Below, in pieces: positions 53,507 to 61,759 of a stretch of DNA of 64,000 nt. Both the position numbers and the translations under genes were made by a program. Position 1 is the first letter of the stretch. Each line of letters begins with the position of its first letter. A model generated the notes under the pieces. That model was not told the origin of the DNA. It saw only the letters and a list, made by a program, of their open reading frames with translations, and did not search any database. Origin of the DNA: Maribellus sediminis (GTDB lineage Bacteria; Bacteroidota; Bacteroidia; Bacteroidales; Prolixibacteraceae); contig NZ_WXUB01000001.1 in assembly GCF_011799805.1 (NCBI RefSeq), positions 1,054,001 through 1,118,000 on the forward strand, given 5' to 3'.

Positions 53507-53702
53507 CCTGCACGATTTTTTGACGTCCTGCACCTTTTTTTCGATTCCCTGTTGGATTTTTCGGATTCCTGCAGCTTATTTTGACGTCCTGTAACATTTT
53601 TTTCAAATCCTGCTAAGTTTTTTCCCGTCCTGTTTAGCAGGAAAGCCTGAAAATGTAACAGGGAGGATTAAAACCTTACGGGGCGGCTCAAAATCATACA
53701 GG
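53507..53702. repeat. 20-21 bp periodic CCTG/T-tract array with inverted second half
   Basis: CCTG starts at 53507, 53527, 53548, 53568, 53588, 53609 and 53629 (spacings 20, 21, 20, 20, 21, 20), each followed by a T-tract. After the centre, the inverse word CAGG or CGGG starts at 53638, 53659, 53679 and 53699, each preceded by an A-tract. The spacing equals two helical turns. No coding sequence. Confidence 0.8.
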
Positions 53703-53733
53703 ACGGCTACCGCTATCGCGCGCTTGATTCGCA

Positions 53734-54008
53734 TGAATTAGCCCACAGGATGGAAGCGTCGGTTCGGAAATGTGAGTCACGTGATTAAGGGCTAAAGCCC
53801 GTTTTAGAACAGATCTGCTTAACCCCGGGCTTAAGCCCGGGGTAATTCAAGACTAGTGAACCCCGGCTTTAGCCATTAAAGTCCGGTATTCGTGTTCCCG
53901 CTGCCTCGTTGTTGCGCGATTGTAACGCGGAAGCAATCTAATTTATTTAGCGTCGAGCTTCAAGCCGCGAGCTTGTTTGGCGTTGCAAATTGGAAATTGG
54001 CTATTCGG
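53734..54008. repeat. dispersed repeat, copy B (about 275 bp)
   Basis: Second copy of the repeat at 44984-45272, same orientation, with small indels (for example near GGAAGCGTCGG) and few substitutions. Its right end runs into the 315-bp tandem unit. Confidence 0.8.
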
Positions 54009-54700
54009 TTGTGAATAGAGGGAATGAGTTCTTGTCGTAAAGTTGTTTTGTTTTAGAAATAAATGATCAACCACCTCGACCTTTGCTTCGTTCCTACGCA
54101 AAGCCCACTCCTCCTGACCAGGAGGAGAAACGTTCGAATTCCTAACTTACATTGAAATAAAAGATATATTGAAATACGAATCCATTCCCCTCATCTCTGA
54201 GGAGGGGTGTCAGCGAAAATAAATTTACCATGTAATACAAAATCAAAATTCGCTGACGGGGTGGTGTAAAAGCTTCAAGCCGCGAGCTTGTTTGGCGTTG
54301 CAAATTGGAAATTGGCTGTTCGGTATTGAATAGAGGGAATGAGTTCTTGTCGTATAGTTGTTTTGTTTTATAATTAAATGATCAACCACCTCGACCTTTG
54401 CTTCGTTCCTACGCAAAGCCCACTCCCTGCCTGAACTGTGAACGCCCGCCTGACTATTCGGGCAGGGCAGGCAGGCTCCTGACCAGGAGGAGAAACGTTC
54501 GAATTCCTAACTTACATTGAAATAAAAGATATATCGAAATACGAATCAATTCCCCTCATCTCTGAGGAGGGGTGTCAGCGAAAATAAATTTACCATGTAA
54601 TACAAAATCAAAATTCGCTGACGGGGTGGTGTAAAAGCTTCAAGCCACGAGCTTGTTTGGCGTTGCAAATTGGAAATTGGATATTCTGTATTGAATATTG
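53956..54700. repeat. 315-bp tandem duplication (two full units and a partial third)
   Basis: Units start with AGCTTCAAGCC at 53956, 54271 and 54636. The first is 315 bp; the second is 365 bp because of an exact 50-bp insertion; the third stops after about 60 bp. Each unit includes a CTCCTGACCAGGAGG palindrome and an inverted pair around GTCAGCGAA / TTCGCTGAC. An overlapping minus-strand frame at 54546-54791 is not a gene. Confidence 0.85.
54427..54476. mobile_element. 50-bp palindromic mini-insertion
   Basis: Present in the second tandem unit and cleanly absent from the first (CACTCC joined directly to TCCTGACCAG). It begins CTGCCTGAACTGTGAACG and ends GGGCAGGCAGGC, so it folds on itself. 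A shorter relative (CTGCCTGAACTGCGAACG with GGCAGGCAG) lies at 12305-12332. Confidence 0.65.
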
Positions 54701-54760
54701 GTAATAAGCCCCAAAACGAAAGTGTTAAGTTAAATACATGTTGTAAAAAACATTCATTTT

Positions 54761-54803
54761 TACCTTTGTTTTCGGGGTGTTTTCGCAACATTTGTTACTT
54801 TTG
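54761..54803 (+). promoter_or_regulatory. candidate promoter boxes for the DUF3857 gene pair
   Basis: TACCTTTG (54761-54768) and TACTTTTG (54796-54803) both match TAnnTTTG. They would give a leader of 170-210 bases before the ATG at 54976. No clear -33 partner; low certainty. Confidence 0.3.
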
Positions 54804-54975
54804 ATAAGTACGTAACAGTACATTTAAAAATAACCATTAATCCGGATGATAACCTCCATTCCATCAATAAGCTGCATTGTTAAAGAACGATCCTGAATGC
54901 CTGTTAATAAGGTGCCTTGTCACTCTTATTTAGCCATTGTTTTAAAAAAATACGAATTAACTAACACAACAATTC

Positions 54976-56919
54976 ATGAAAAAAATGCTCCGAATAGTCA
55001 TTGCTTTGTTCCTGCTGACTAGTACACACCTTTTTGCCAAAGATTCAAAAATAAAGCTGGGTGATGTTCCCCGTGAAGAGATCGAAATGGAAATTTATGC
55101 CGCCGATTCATCGGCCCCGGCTGTGATTTTAAACGATCTTGGCGATTTGACTTTTCAAGTGCAGAATTCCCTCGAATATTCGTTCAAAAGGATCGTTCGC
55201 ATAAAGATTTTAACGAAAGAAGGACTTGACTACGCCAATTTCTTTATTCCGCAGTACGACGGTGGTTCGTCAAGAGAAAGTCTGAGAAGCATAAAAGGCT
55301 TTACTTACAACATAACCGACGGAAAGGTGGAGAAAACCAAACTGGATAAGGAGTCGATTCACCGGGAGCAGACTTCCGATTCGTATGAGACTACCAAAAT
55401 CACTTTTCCGAATGTGCAACCCGGTTCGGTTATTGAACTTGAATACACCATCATTTCCAACTTATTCGGAAAATTAAGAGGCTGGAATTTTCAGTCTGAT
55501 ATCCCTGTGCGTGAATCGGAATACACGGTAGAAATCCCGGAGTATTTTACATACCGAATTCACTCGAAAGGTTATGAGCCCATGGATGTTTCAGAAACAA
55601 GTTATGGTTCGCTGAATGGACTTACTACAAATAAGTACCATTGGAAAGCTTCCAACATGCCGGCTTTTAAGGATGAACCGTTCATGCTGGCCAGCGACGG
55701 ATATATTGCAGGTCTCGATTTCGAATTATCCAAGGTAAACATTCCGGGCAGTGTGTATAAAGATTTCTCGAGTAGCTGGCAATCGGTAAAAACGGAAATG
55801 ACAGACGAATACCAAACGGAATTGAACGGGGGAGCTTATTTAAAGGATGCTGAGATGGCTATAAATGTTTCGTGTGCCGATAATTTATCGAAAACCAAAG
55901 CAGCTTTTGAATACATTCAGCAAAACATGAAATGGAATGAACGCTATGGTATTTATCCTGCAGAAACACTTCGTAAAGCCTTTAACGATAAGGAGGGTAA
56001 CTGTGCCGATATTAACCTGATGCTTGTGGTACTGCTAAACCGCCTGGGAATTGAAAGTTACCCAGTATTGGTTTGTTCCAGAGGTAACGGCATACTTAAT
56101 ATGTTTATCCCAAAAATTACGGCTTTTGATTATATGGTTGCGGTAGCCAATGTCGACGGACAGGAGGTGTTGCTCGATGCCACAGATGCGGTTAGCAAAT
56201 GCGGCGACCTGCCTTTCAGGTGTTTGAATATGCAGGGCCTGAAAATCGCTCCGTGGAATGTGGCGTGGGTAGAGTTAATGAATTTTAAAAGCGAAAAGCG
56301 GGTGAATTGCAACCTCAACCTTAGTGATTTGGATAATATAAGCGGTCAGGTCGTATATAGTCACAAGGATTATTCGGCTTACCTGTTTCGGAAAGAAACC
56401 GAAGATAAAACCGATGACCGGATTATTGAAGACTTTGAAGCAGATTACGACTGGATTTTGGTTGACGAATTCAAGAAGAAAGATATGCCGGATAATGACC
56501 GCGCCGTGTCGGTTCAATACGATTGCGAATTCACCGACATTTTTCAGGAAAGTGGCGACATGCTTTATGTCAATCCAATAGTGGTTGAACGGCAGAAGAC
56601 CAATCCTTTTACGCTTAAGGAAAGAAAATACCCGGTTGATTTTGGTTTCTCGAGCCGTGAAGACCTGGTCTTTATCATTTCTTTGCCCGAAGGTTACAAG
56701 GTTGAAACATTGCCCGAGCCTATTAAGGTTGTTTTACCCGAGGATGGTGGAAGCTTTACCTACCTGGTGCAGGAAAGTCCGCTTGGAATACAGGTGTTGA
56801 GTAAGGTGGAAATTAAACGGTCGGTTTTTGTCGACTCGGAGTACGCGTACATCAAAGAACTCTTCGACCAAATTGTGAAAAAGCAGTCGGAAATGATCGT
56901 GTTAAAAAAACAATCTTAA
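54976..56919 (+). CDS. secreted DUF3857 / transglutaminase-like protein (first of pair)
   Basis: 647 residues with a signal peptide (LRIVIALFLLTSTHLFA). An N-terminal DUF3857 beta-sandwich (about 30-250: SLEYSFKRIVRIKILTKEGL, GSVIELEYTIISN) is followed by a transglutaminase-like cysteine-protease fold (about 290-420) with the Cys in KEGNCADINLML, His-equivalent segment DYMVAVANVDG and LLDATD. A C-terminal beta domain ends the chain. The His usually seen before the second strand appears to be Tyr (FDYMVAV), so catalysis is uncertain. Such proteins are abundant in Bacteroidota and are linked to envelope peptide handling, but not characterised. Only 3 bp separate it from its paralogue. Confidence 0.85.
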   Translation: MKKMLRIVIALFLLTSTHLFAKDSKIKLGDVPREEIEMEIYAADSSAPAVILNDLGDLTFQVQNSLEYSFKRIVRIKILTKEGLDYANFFIPQYDGGSSRESLRSIKGFTYNITDGKVEKTKLDKESIHREQTSDSYETTKITFPNVQPGSVIELEYTIISNLFGKLRGWNFQSDIPVRESEYTVEIPEYFTYRIHSKGYEPMDVSETSYGSLNGLTTNKYHWKASNMPAFKDEPFMLASDGYIAGLDFELSKVNIPGSVYKDFSSSWQSVKTEMTDEYQTELNGGAYLKDAEMAINVSCADNLSKTKAAFEYIQQNMKWNERYGIYPAETLRKAFNDKEGNCADINLMLVVLLNRLGIESYPVLVCSRGNGILNMFIPKITAFDYMVAVANVDGQEVLLDATDAVSKCGDLPFRCLNMQGLKIAPWNVAWVELMNFKSEKRVNCNLNLSDLDNISGQVVYSHKDYSAYLFRKETEDKTDDRIIEDFEADYDWILVDEFKKKDMPDNDRAVSVQYDCEFTDIFQESGDMLYVNPIVVERQKTNPFTLKERKYPVDFGFSSREDLVFIISLPEGYKVETLPEPIKVVLPEDGGSFTYLVQESPLGIQVLSKVEIKRSVFVDSEYAYIKELFDQIVKKQSEMIVLKKQS

Positions 56920-56922
56920 ACT

Positions 56923-58836
56923 ATGAAAGTAAATTGTTTAACGGCCCTGTTGCTGGTGGTGTTCAGTTTAAACGTATTCGGCAAAGAGGAGAAGAAATAT
57001 CTGGTTTCCGATATTCCGGAAATCCTGAAAGAGGATGCTAATTCAGTAATACGGGTCGACGAGAAGCTCTACACGGTTGTTGATAATGAACAACTGAACC
57101 TGACACGTAAATTTGCCATCACCATTCTTAATTCCCGGGCCGAAGACCTGGCATCGTTTGGAATTTACTACGATAAATTCATGAAGATCGGTAAACTGAA
57201 TGCACGTATTTACGATGCCGAAGGTAATTTAGTTGATAAAGTAAAGTCGTCGGATATTATGGATCTTAATATTGCAGCGGGACAGTCGGCCGCCATCGAC
57301 GATTCGCGGATAAAAACCTACACCGCAAGACACAACAGTTTCCCCTTTACCTTCGAGTTCGAATACGAAATTGAAATAAAGGCAACACTGTTTTATCCCG
57401 ACTGGCAGCCGGTTAAAAATTATTATCAGTCGGTAGTCTTTGATATGCTTTCGATTCAGGTTCCTCCGGGAATAGATTTTAGCTATAAGGAAAGCAACCT
57501 GACAACTCCGGTAGTGATGGAAGAGGTAGACGGAGCGAAAAAATACACCTGGAAACTGAACGATTTTCAGGCTTTGGAACCTGAGCCGTATTCGCCTGAC
57601 ATTTCTGAATTCACCCCTTTTGTATATACCCGGGCAAAGGATTTTGTAATGGATGACTACCCCGGCACCCTCGATTCGTGGGCCACGCTTGGTCAGTGGG
57701 TTGAGACTTTAAACCGTGGGCGGGACGAGCTTAGCCCTGAAACCATTGCCAAACTGAATGAATTGGTTGCCGGCTGCACCACTACCGAAGAAAAGGTGGC
57801 GAAGATTTATAGTTACCTCCAGTCGAATACACGTTATGTAAGTATTCAGCTGGGGATTGGTGGCTGGCAGGCCATTCCGGCGAATGAGGTGGACGAAAAA
57901 GGCTATGGCGATTGTAAGGCCTTATCGAACTACATGAAAGCGATGTTGCAGGCTGTTGGTGTCGATTCGAAATATGTATTGATCTCGGCCGGTTCAAGCG
58001 CCCGGTCATTGGATGAGGAGTTTCCAAAATCGCAGTTTAACCATGCCATTGTGATGGTTCCCAACGAGAATGACACCATTTGGCTCGAATGTACCTCGCA
58101 GCGAAATCCTCTCGGTTACCAGGGCCGTTTTACCGGTGCCCGAAAAGCACTGGTTGTTGATGGAGAAAAGACCAGGCTGGTAGAGACCACACATTATTCG
58201 GCCGAACAAAATGTGGTAAAAAATGTGGGCGAGTTCAAATTACTGGCCGACGGTAGCGCAACGGTATCTACGCAAAGTAGTTTTGGCGGTTTGGATTACG
58301 ACGACATCAGAAGCATGTACTTTGAAGGCGCCGAAGAACAGGAAAAGTTTTTGTATGACTGGATTGATTTAAATGGAGTGAAAATAGACAACTATTCACT
58401 AAAACGTGAGGAAGGCAGAATCCCGCAGTCTGAACTTCAGCTGAATATGCAGGTAAGAAATTACGGCACCTCCATGAACGACCGCATGTTTGTTCCGGTA
58501 AATGGATTCAACAGGTGGACGAATGTTCCCAAACGAATTCGCGATCGTAAGACCGATATTGTAAAACGCTATTCATTTACCGAAGAAGATGAATACACCT
58601 ATGTTCTTCCCGAAGGTTTCGAAATTGAAAGCATTCCTGAAAACATAAATATTGAAAACCAGTTTGGAACGTTTAATACGGCCACGAAAGTGGAAGACGG
58701 GAAAATTACGTATTCCAGAAAGCTGGTACTGTTCGAAGGAACTTTTCAAAAGGAAACTTATCCCGATCTGATCGATTTTTATAAGAACATTTCAAAAAGT
58801 GATAAAAACTCGTTTGTATTGAAACAAGGGGCGTAG
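56923..58836 (+). CDS. secreted DUF3857 / transglutaminase-like protein (second of pair)
   Basis: 637 residues, signal peptide (NCLTALLLVVFSLNVFG). Same architecture as its upstream neighbour: DUF3857 (LNLTRKFAITILNSRAEDL, FPFTFEFEYEIEIK), then a transglutaminase core with a complete triad: Cys in KGYGDCKALSNYM, His in FNHAIVMVP and Asp/Glu in WLECTSQ. The intact triad contrasts with the first protein, where the His is not evident. The two genes are 3 bp apart and surely cotranscribed, suggesting an active/inactive pair acting together in the periplasm (inference). Confidence 0.88.
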   Translation: MKVNCLTALLLVVFSLNVFGKEEKKYLVSDIPEILKEDANSVIRVDEKLYTVVDNEQLNLTRKFAITILNSRAEDLASFGIYYDKFMKIGKLNARIYDAEGNLVDKVKSSDIMDLNIAAGQSAAIDDSRIKTYTARHNSFPFTFEFEYEIEIKATLFYPDWQPVKNYYQSVVFDMLSIQVPPGIDFSYKESNLTTPVVMEEVDGAKKYTWKLNDFQALEPEPYSPDISEFTPFVYTRAKDFVMDDYPGTLDSWATLGQWVETLNRGRDELSPETIAKLNELVAGCTTTEEKVAKIYSYLQSNTRYVSIQLGIGGWQAIPANEVDEKGYGDCKALSNYMKAMLQAVGVDSKYVLISAGSSARSLDEEFPKSQFNHAIVMVPNENDTIWLECTSQRNPLGYQGRFTGARKALVVDGEKTRLVETTHYSAEQNVVKNVGEFKLLADGSATVSTQSSFGGLDYDDIRSMYFEGAEEQEKFLYDWIDLNGVKIDNYSLKREEGRIPQSELQLNMQVRNYGTSMNDRMFVPVNGFNRWTNVPKRIRDRKTDIVKRYSFTEEDEYTYVLPEGFEIESIPENINIENQFGTFNTATKVEDGKITYSRKLVLFEGTFQKETYPDLIDFYKNISKSDKNSFVLKQGA

Positions 58837-58950
58837 TAAAGAGCAAAGAGCAAAGAGCAGAGGGCAGAGAGCGAAGAGCACAGAGCACATAGCAGGGAGC
58901 TAATAATATGTTTTTAAGGAACCGTTCTTTTTAAAGAGAACGGTTTCTTC
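58837..58950 (+). repeat. purine-rich AGAGCA tract and hairpin repeat copy 4
   Basis: 58845-58900 is a run of AGAGCAAAGAGC-type words, the complement of the CTCTGCCC-type tract at 48965-49040. At 58916-58950 lies a shortened member of the GAACCGTTC hairpin family (AACCGTTCTTTTTAAAGAGAACGGTT). Confidence 0.6.
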
Positions 58951-59050
58951 GTTTTTGAAGAAGACGATAAGGACGGCGGATCATTTTGTTTTCTTCCCAT
59001 AAACTCAACATTCAAAACATGCTGGTGTTATACTCACAAACAACTCATGC

Positions 59051-59575
59051 ATGGCGATACCAACTAAAAGCAGCGCAACGCCAGAATACGATGTAGAAAT
59101 GCTCGACCGGATTGTTGCCTTTCTGAACAGCGTTGGAATACCGGTGACCGAGACCCAATTGGATGATGCCTGTTTTCTGCCGGGGATGTTGCCAAAAGAA
59201 AATGGTGTATTGATCGATCGGGCACGCTTAAAGTACCCCGGCGATTTGTTGCACGAAGCCGGTCATGTTGCGGTAACCGAAGCTCATTTTCGCCCATTGA
59301 TCGGAACTCCTGAAATGCCCGGAAGATGGCCGAATCAGGGAGAAGAGTTTGGAGCCATTCTCTGGTCGTATGCAGCAGTTCGCGCCATGGGAATTCCTGC
59401 TGAAGTTGTGTTTCATGGCGATGGCTATAAAGGTGACGGGGAGTGGCTCATCGAACAGTTTGAAAAGAAAAACTACATCGGCCTGCCACTTTTTGCCTGG
59501 ATGGGATTTTGTTCAGCAGAAGAAAATGCTGATGAGCAATCACGGTTTCCCAATGTGCTAAAATGGCTGCGATAA
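59051..59575 (+). CDS. hypothetical protein with HEAGH zinc-protease-like motif
   Basis: 174 residues, no signal peptide. The only recognisable feature is DLLHEAGHVAVTEAHF, an HExxH motif like that of ImmA/IrrE or other small zinc peptidases, followed by a conserved-looking GEEFGAILWSYAAVRAMGIP helix that could offer the third ligand (Glu). An alternative ATG at 59047 is in another frame. Function unknown; it lies alone after the transglutaminase pair and convergent with the Kelch cluster. I would call it a putative metalloprotease only on the motif. Confidence 0.6.
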   Translation: MAIPTKSSATPEYDVEMLDRIVAFLNSVGIPVTETQLDDACFLPGMLPKENGVLIDRARLKYPGDLLHEAGHVAVTEAHFRPLIGTPEMPGRWPNQGEEFGAILWSYAAVRAMGIPAEVVFHGDGYKGDGEWLIEQFEKKNYIGLPLFAWMGFCSAEENADEQSRFPNVLKWLR

Positions 59576-59668
59576 AAATTCCTCCACTATTGTTGTCACA
59601 GATAAATCGTTAAGTTGGCTGCCTATCTTCTTTTTGATCTGATCAGCTAATTCGAATTTGAACAAGGA

Positions 59669-61759
59669 TCAAAAAGAAGGATCGAATTGCCAAACATCGC
59701 GCAGGTTGCCGAAATGCTCGCAGGTTCGTCCTCCAACGATGTATCCGTAATTGCCTATTGCAAAACTGCCGGCCGATTTTCTGGCTAAACCTTCGAAGGT
59801 GATCGATGTCCACGCATTGCTGTTTGGATCGAACGAGAACCAGGAAGAAGTTCCGCCGCAGTACGAGAACATACCGGTACCCATGTACAATTTACCCATC
59901 AATTCAAAACCAGTTGTTTCCCGGTTCGGGGCAGGAACTGTGCCAGCCTGGTTCCATGAATTTTTTTCAAAATCATACTCCCACATGTCACGGCTGTTTA
60001 ATCTGTAGTCTCCCAGGATAAAAGCTTTGTCGTCTACAGTATATGCTTCAATATCATCGTGGCTGCTGATTTCGGCTATATTGTTTTTTTGTATCCAACT
60101 GTCGCCGGTCGGATCGTACTCCCAAAAATCGGTTTTTGCCTGGTAATTGCCGTATGCGCCGCCTCCCAGGTATCCTTTTCCGGCGTGTGTGAATCCGAAT
60201 GCACCATGGCGAGCTCCTCCCGGGAAATCTGATTTTTGGGTCCATGAACCATTTGTGATATCAAACTCCCATACTTCATTTAGGTTATCTTCATCGGTAT
60301 ACATATTGTCGGTATAACCACAGCACACATACAATTTATCGTCGACCACAAACCAGGCTGTTTCCCCACGTTTTATTGCCGGAAGTGGTTCGAGTTCTTT
60401 CCAACTGTCAGTTTCCGGATCGTATTCCCACAAATCGGAATAATGGTTTCGGAAAGTTTCATACGATCCCAGCCCTATGTATCCTTTCCCTTCGTAAGAG
60501 AAAGATACCGGATCAAGTCGCATATCGCCGGGAAAGTCATTTAGCTTTTTCCATCGCGCCTTGTAATTGATAAAAAGTGAATCGGAAGTAGTTGCCTGCT
60601 GATCGAGCGACTGCACAACTATGGGTAAGGTTTTTGTTACCGCTACATATTCGTTCGGAATGATCTGATTATTAATCCGGCACGTGATTTCTCCGGGAAA
60701 GCAAGAAATGATCGGTACTTCTTTGTCTCCGATAAATACGCGGTTTTTTGCTGCATCGGGATGAAAATTTTGTCCATAAATGTTAAAACTTTCATTGTAA
60801 GTTGTTATTTCATTAGGAGAAATTCCGTTAATCTGAGGAGGCTTAATTTTTAACTTGTTGCTGAAGGTTTTATTCGCACCTTCCAGTTCAACTTTTATTT
60901 CAAGCTGTGAGTTGCTGATCTCTTTAGGGATCACTGCTTTGAGCGTAGTTGGTGTAATTTCTGAAATGGAAACACTTACGGAATTGAAATACACCTTGCC
61001 CAAATCTGAATCTATTGGAAAATCGGTGCCAATGACTGTAACGGTGTCGTAAATCGCTGCAGTGGCTGGAGAATATCCAAGGATTACCGGATTGATATAA
61101 CTAAACAAATCTCGGGATACTGACCGTTGACCATACAAAAGAACAAATACATTAACAGGTGTAATACTAGCCACCTCAGGAATTTCTACAGTAATTAACG
61201 AATCATTGCAGCTAAGAATTTTTGCGCTTGCATTGTCATTGAAAATCACATGAATCTGATCAGAAAAGAAGCTGAAGTTTTTCCCGAATATTTTCATTTC
61301 ATTTCCCCATTTTGCACGCATAGGACTTATTGAATCTATTTCAGGAGCCGGAGATGTGAATTCGTTGGCAAAACTAATTCGTTCGCTATAAACCAGAAAG
61401 TCGGCCGTTCGGGCCCAGGCATGTACATAATAGGTTTTGCCCGGTGTTAAATCAACTTTACCTGTGGCGCCAAAAGTATCATTACCTTTGGTATCGGAAC
61501 TAATTATTTTGGCATTAATGCCGTCGGCCGAACTAACCGTTGAATACATAAATCCCTTTTCAATGATCGGCGTACTTCCCTGCGAACGGATCTCTGCATT
61601 AAAATACACACCGTTTTCGTTTTGATAAACCTGCTTAGAAATACCTAAGCGCGGGAATTCCCGGTCGACATACTCCTCTTCTTTGCAACTTGTGAATATT
61701 GTAGAAAGCACTATGGCTAAAACTATTGCTAATATGGTATTTTGTATGAGGTGTTTCAT
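59669..61759 (-). CDS. surface lipoprotein with IPT/TIG and Kelch repeats
   Basis: 696 residues. Lipoprotein signal ending at IFTSC (Cys25) then KEEEYVDRE. Domain order: an FN3-like domain (about 40-135), three IPT/TIG immunoglobulin-like domains (about 135-400; ISPMRAKWGNEMKIFGKNFS, GISPNEITTYNESFNIYGQN) and a Kelch beta-propeller (about 410-690) with units such as FSYEGKGYIGLGSYETFRNH, LWEYDPETDSWKELEPLP and FTHAGKGYLGGGAYG. Probably exported to the surface, where the propeller may bind a ligand or glycan. Its ATG overlaps the stop of the upstream barrel gene (ATGA), so they are coupled. Confidence 0.85.
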   Translation of the reverse strand: MKHLIQNTILAIVLAIVLSTIFTSCKEEEYVDREFPRLGISKQVYQNENGVYFNAEIRSQGSTPIIEKGFMYSTVSSADGINAKIISSDTKGNDTFGATGKVDLTPGKTYYVHAWARTADFLVYSERISFANEFTSPAPEIDSISPMRAKWGNEMKIFGKNFSFFSDQIHVIFNDNASAKILSCNDSLITVEIPEVASITPVNVFVLLYGQRSVSRDLFSYINPVILGYSPATAAIYDTVTVIGTDFPIDSDLGKVYFNSVSVSISEITPTTLKAVIPKEISNSQLEIKVELEGANKTFSNKLKIKPPQINGISPNEITTYNESFNIYGQNFHPDAAKNRVFIGDKEVPIISCFPGEITCRINNQIIPNEYVAVTKTLPIVVQSLDQQATTSDSLFINYKARWKKLNDFPGDMRLDPVSFSYEGKGYIGLGSYETFRNHYSDLWEYDPETDSWKELEPLPAIKRGETAWFVVDDKLYVCCGYTDNMYTDEDNLNEVWEFDITNGSWTQKSDFPGGARHGAFGFTHAGKGYLGGGAYGNYQAKTDFWEYDPTGDSWIQKNNIAEISSHDDIEAYTVDDKAFILGDYRLNSRDMWEYDFEKNSWNQAGTVPAPNRETTGFELMGKLYMGTGMFSYCGGTSSWFSFDPNSNAWTSITFEGLARKSAGSFAIGNYGYIVGGRTCEHFGNLRDVWQFDPSF

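Noticed and set aside
53507-53702. CRISPR array suggested by the regular 20-21 bp spacing
   Set aside because: Repeated words are only 4 bp plus a T-tract, there are no constant repeats of 25-40 bp with unique spacers, half of the units are inverted, and there are no cas genes.
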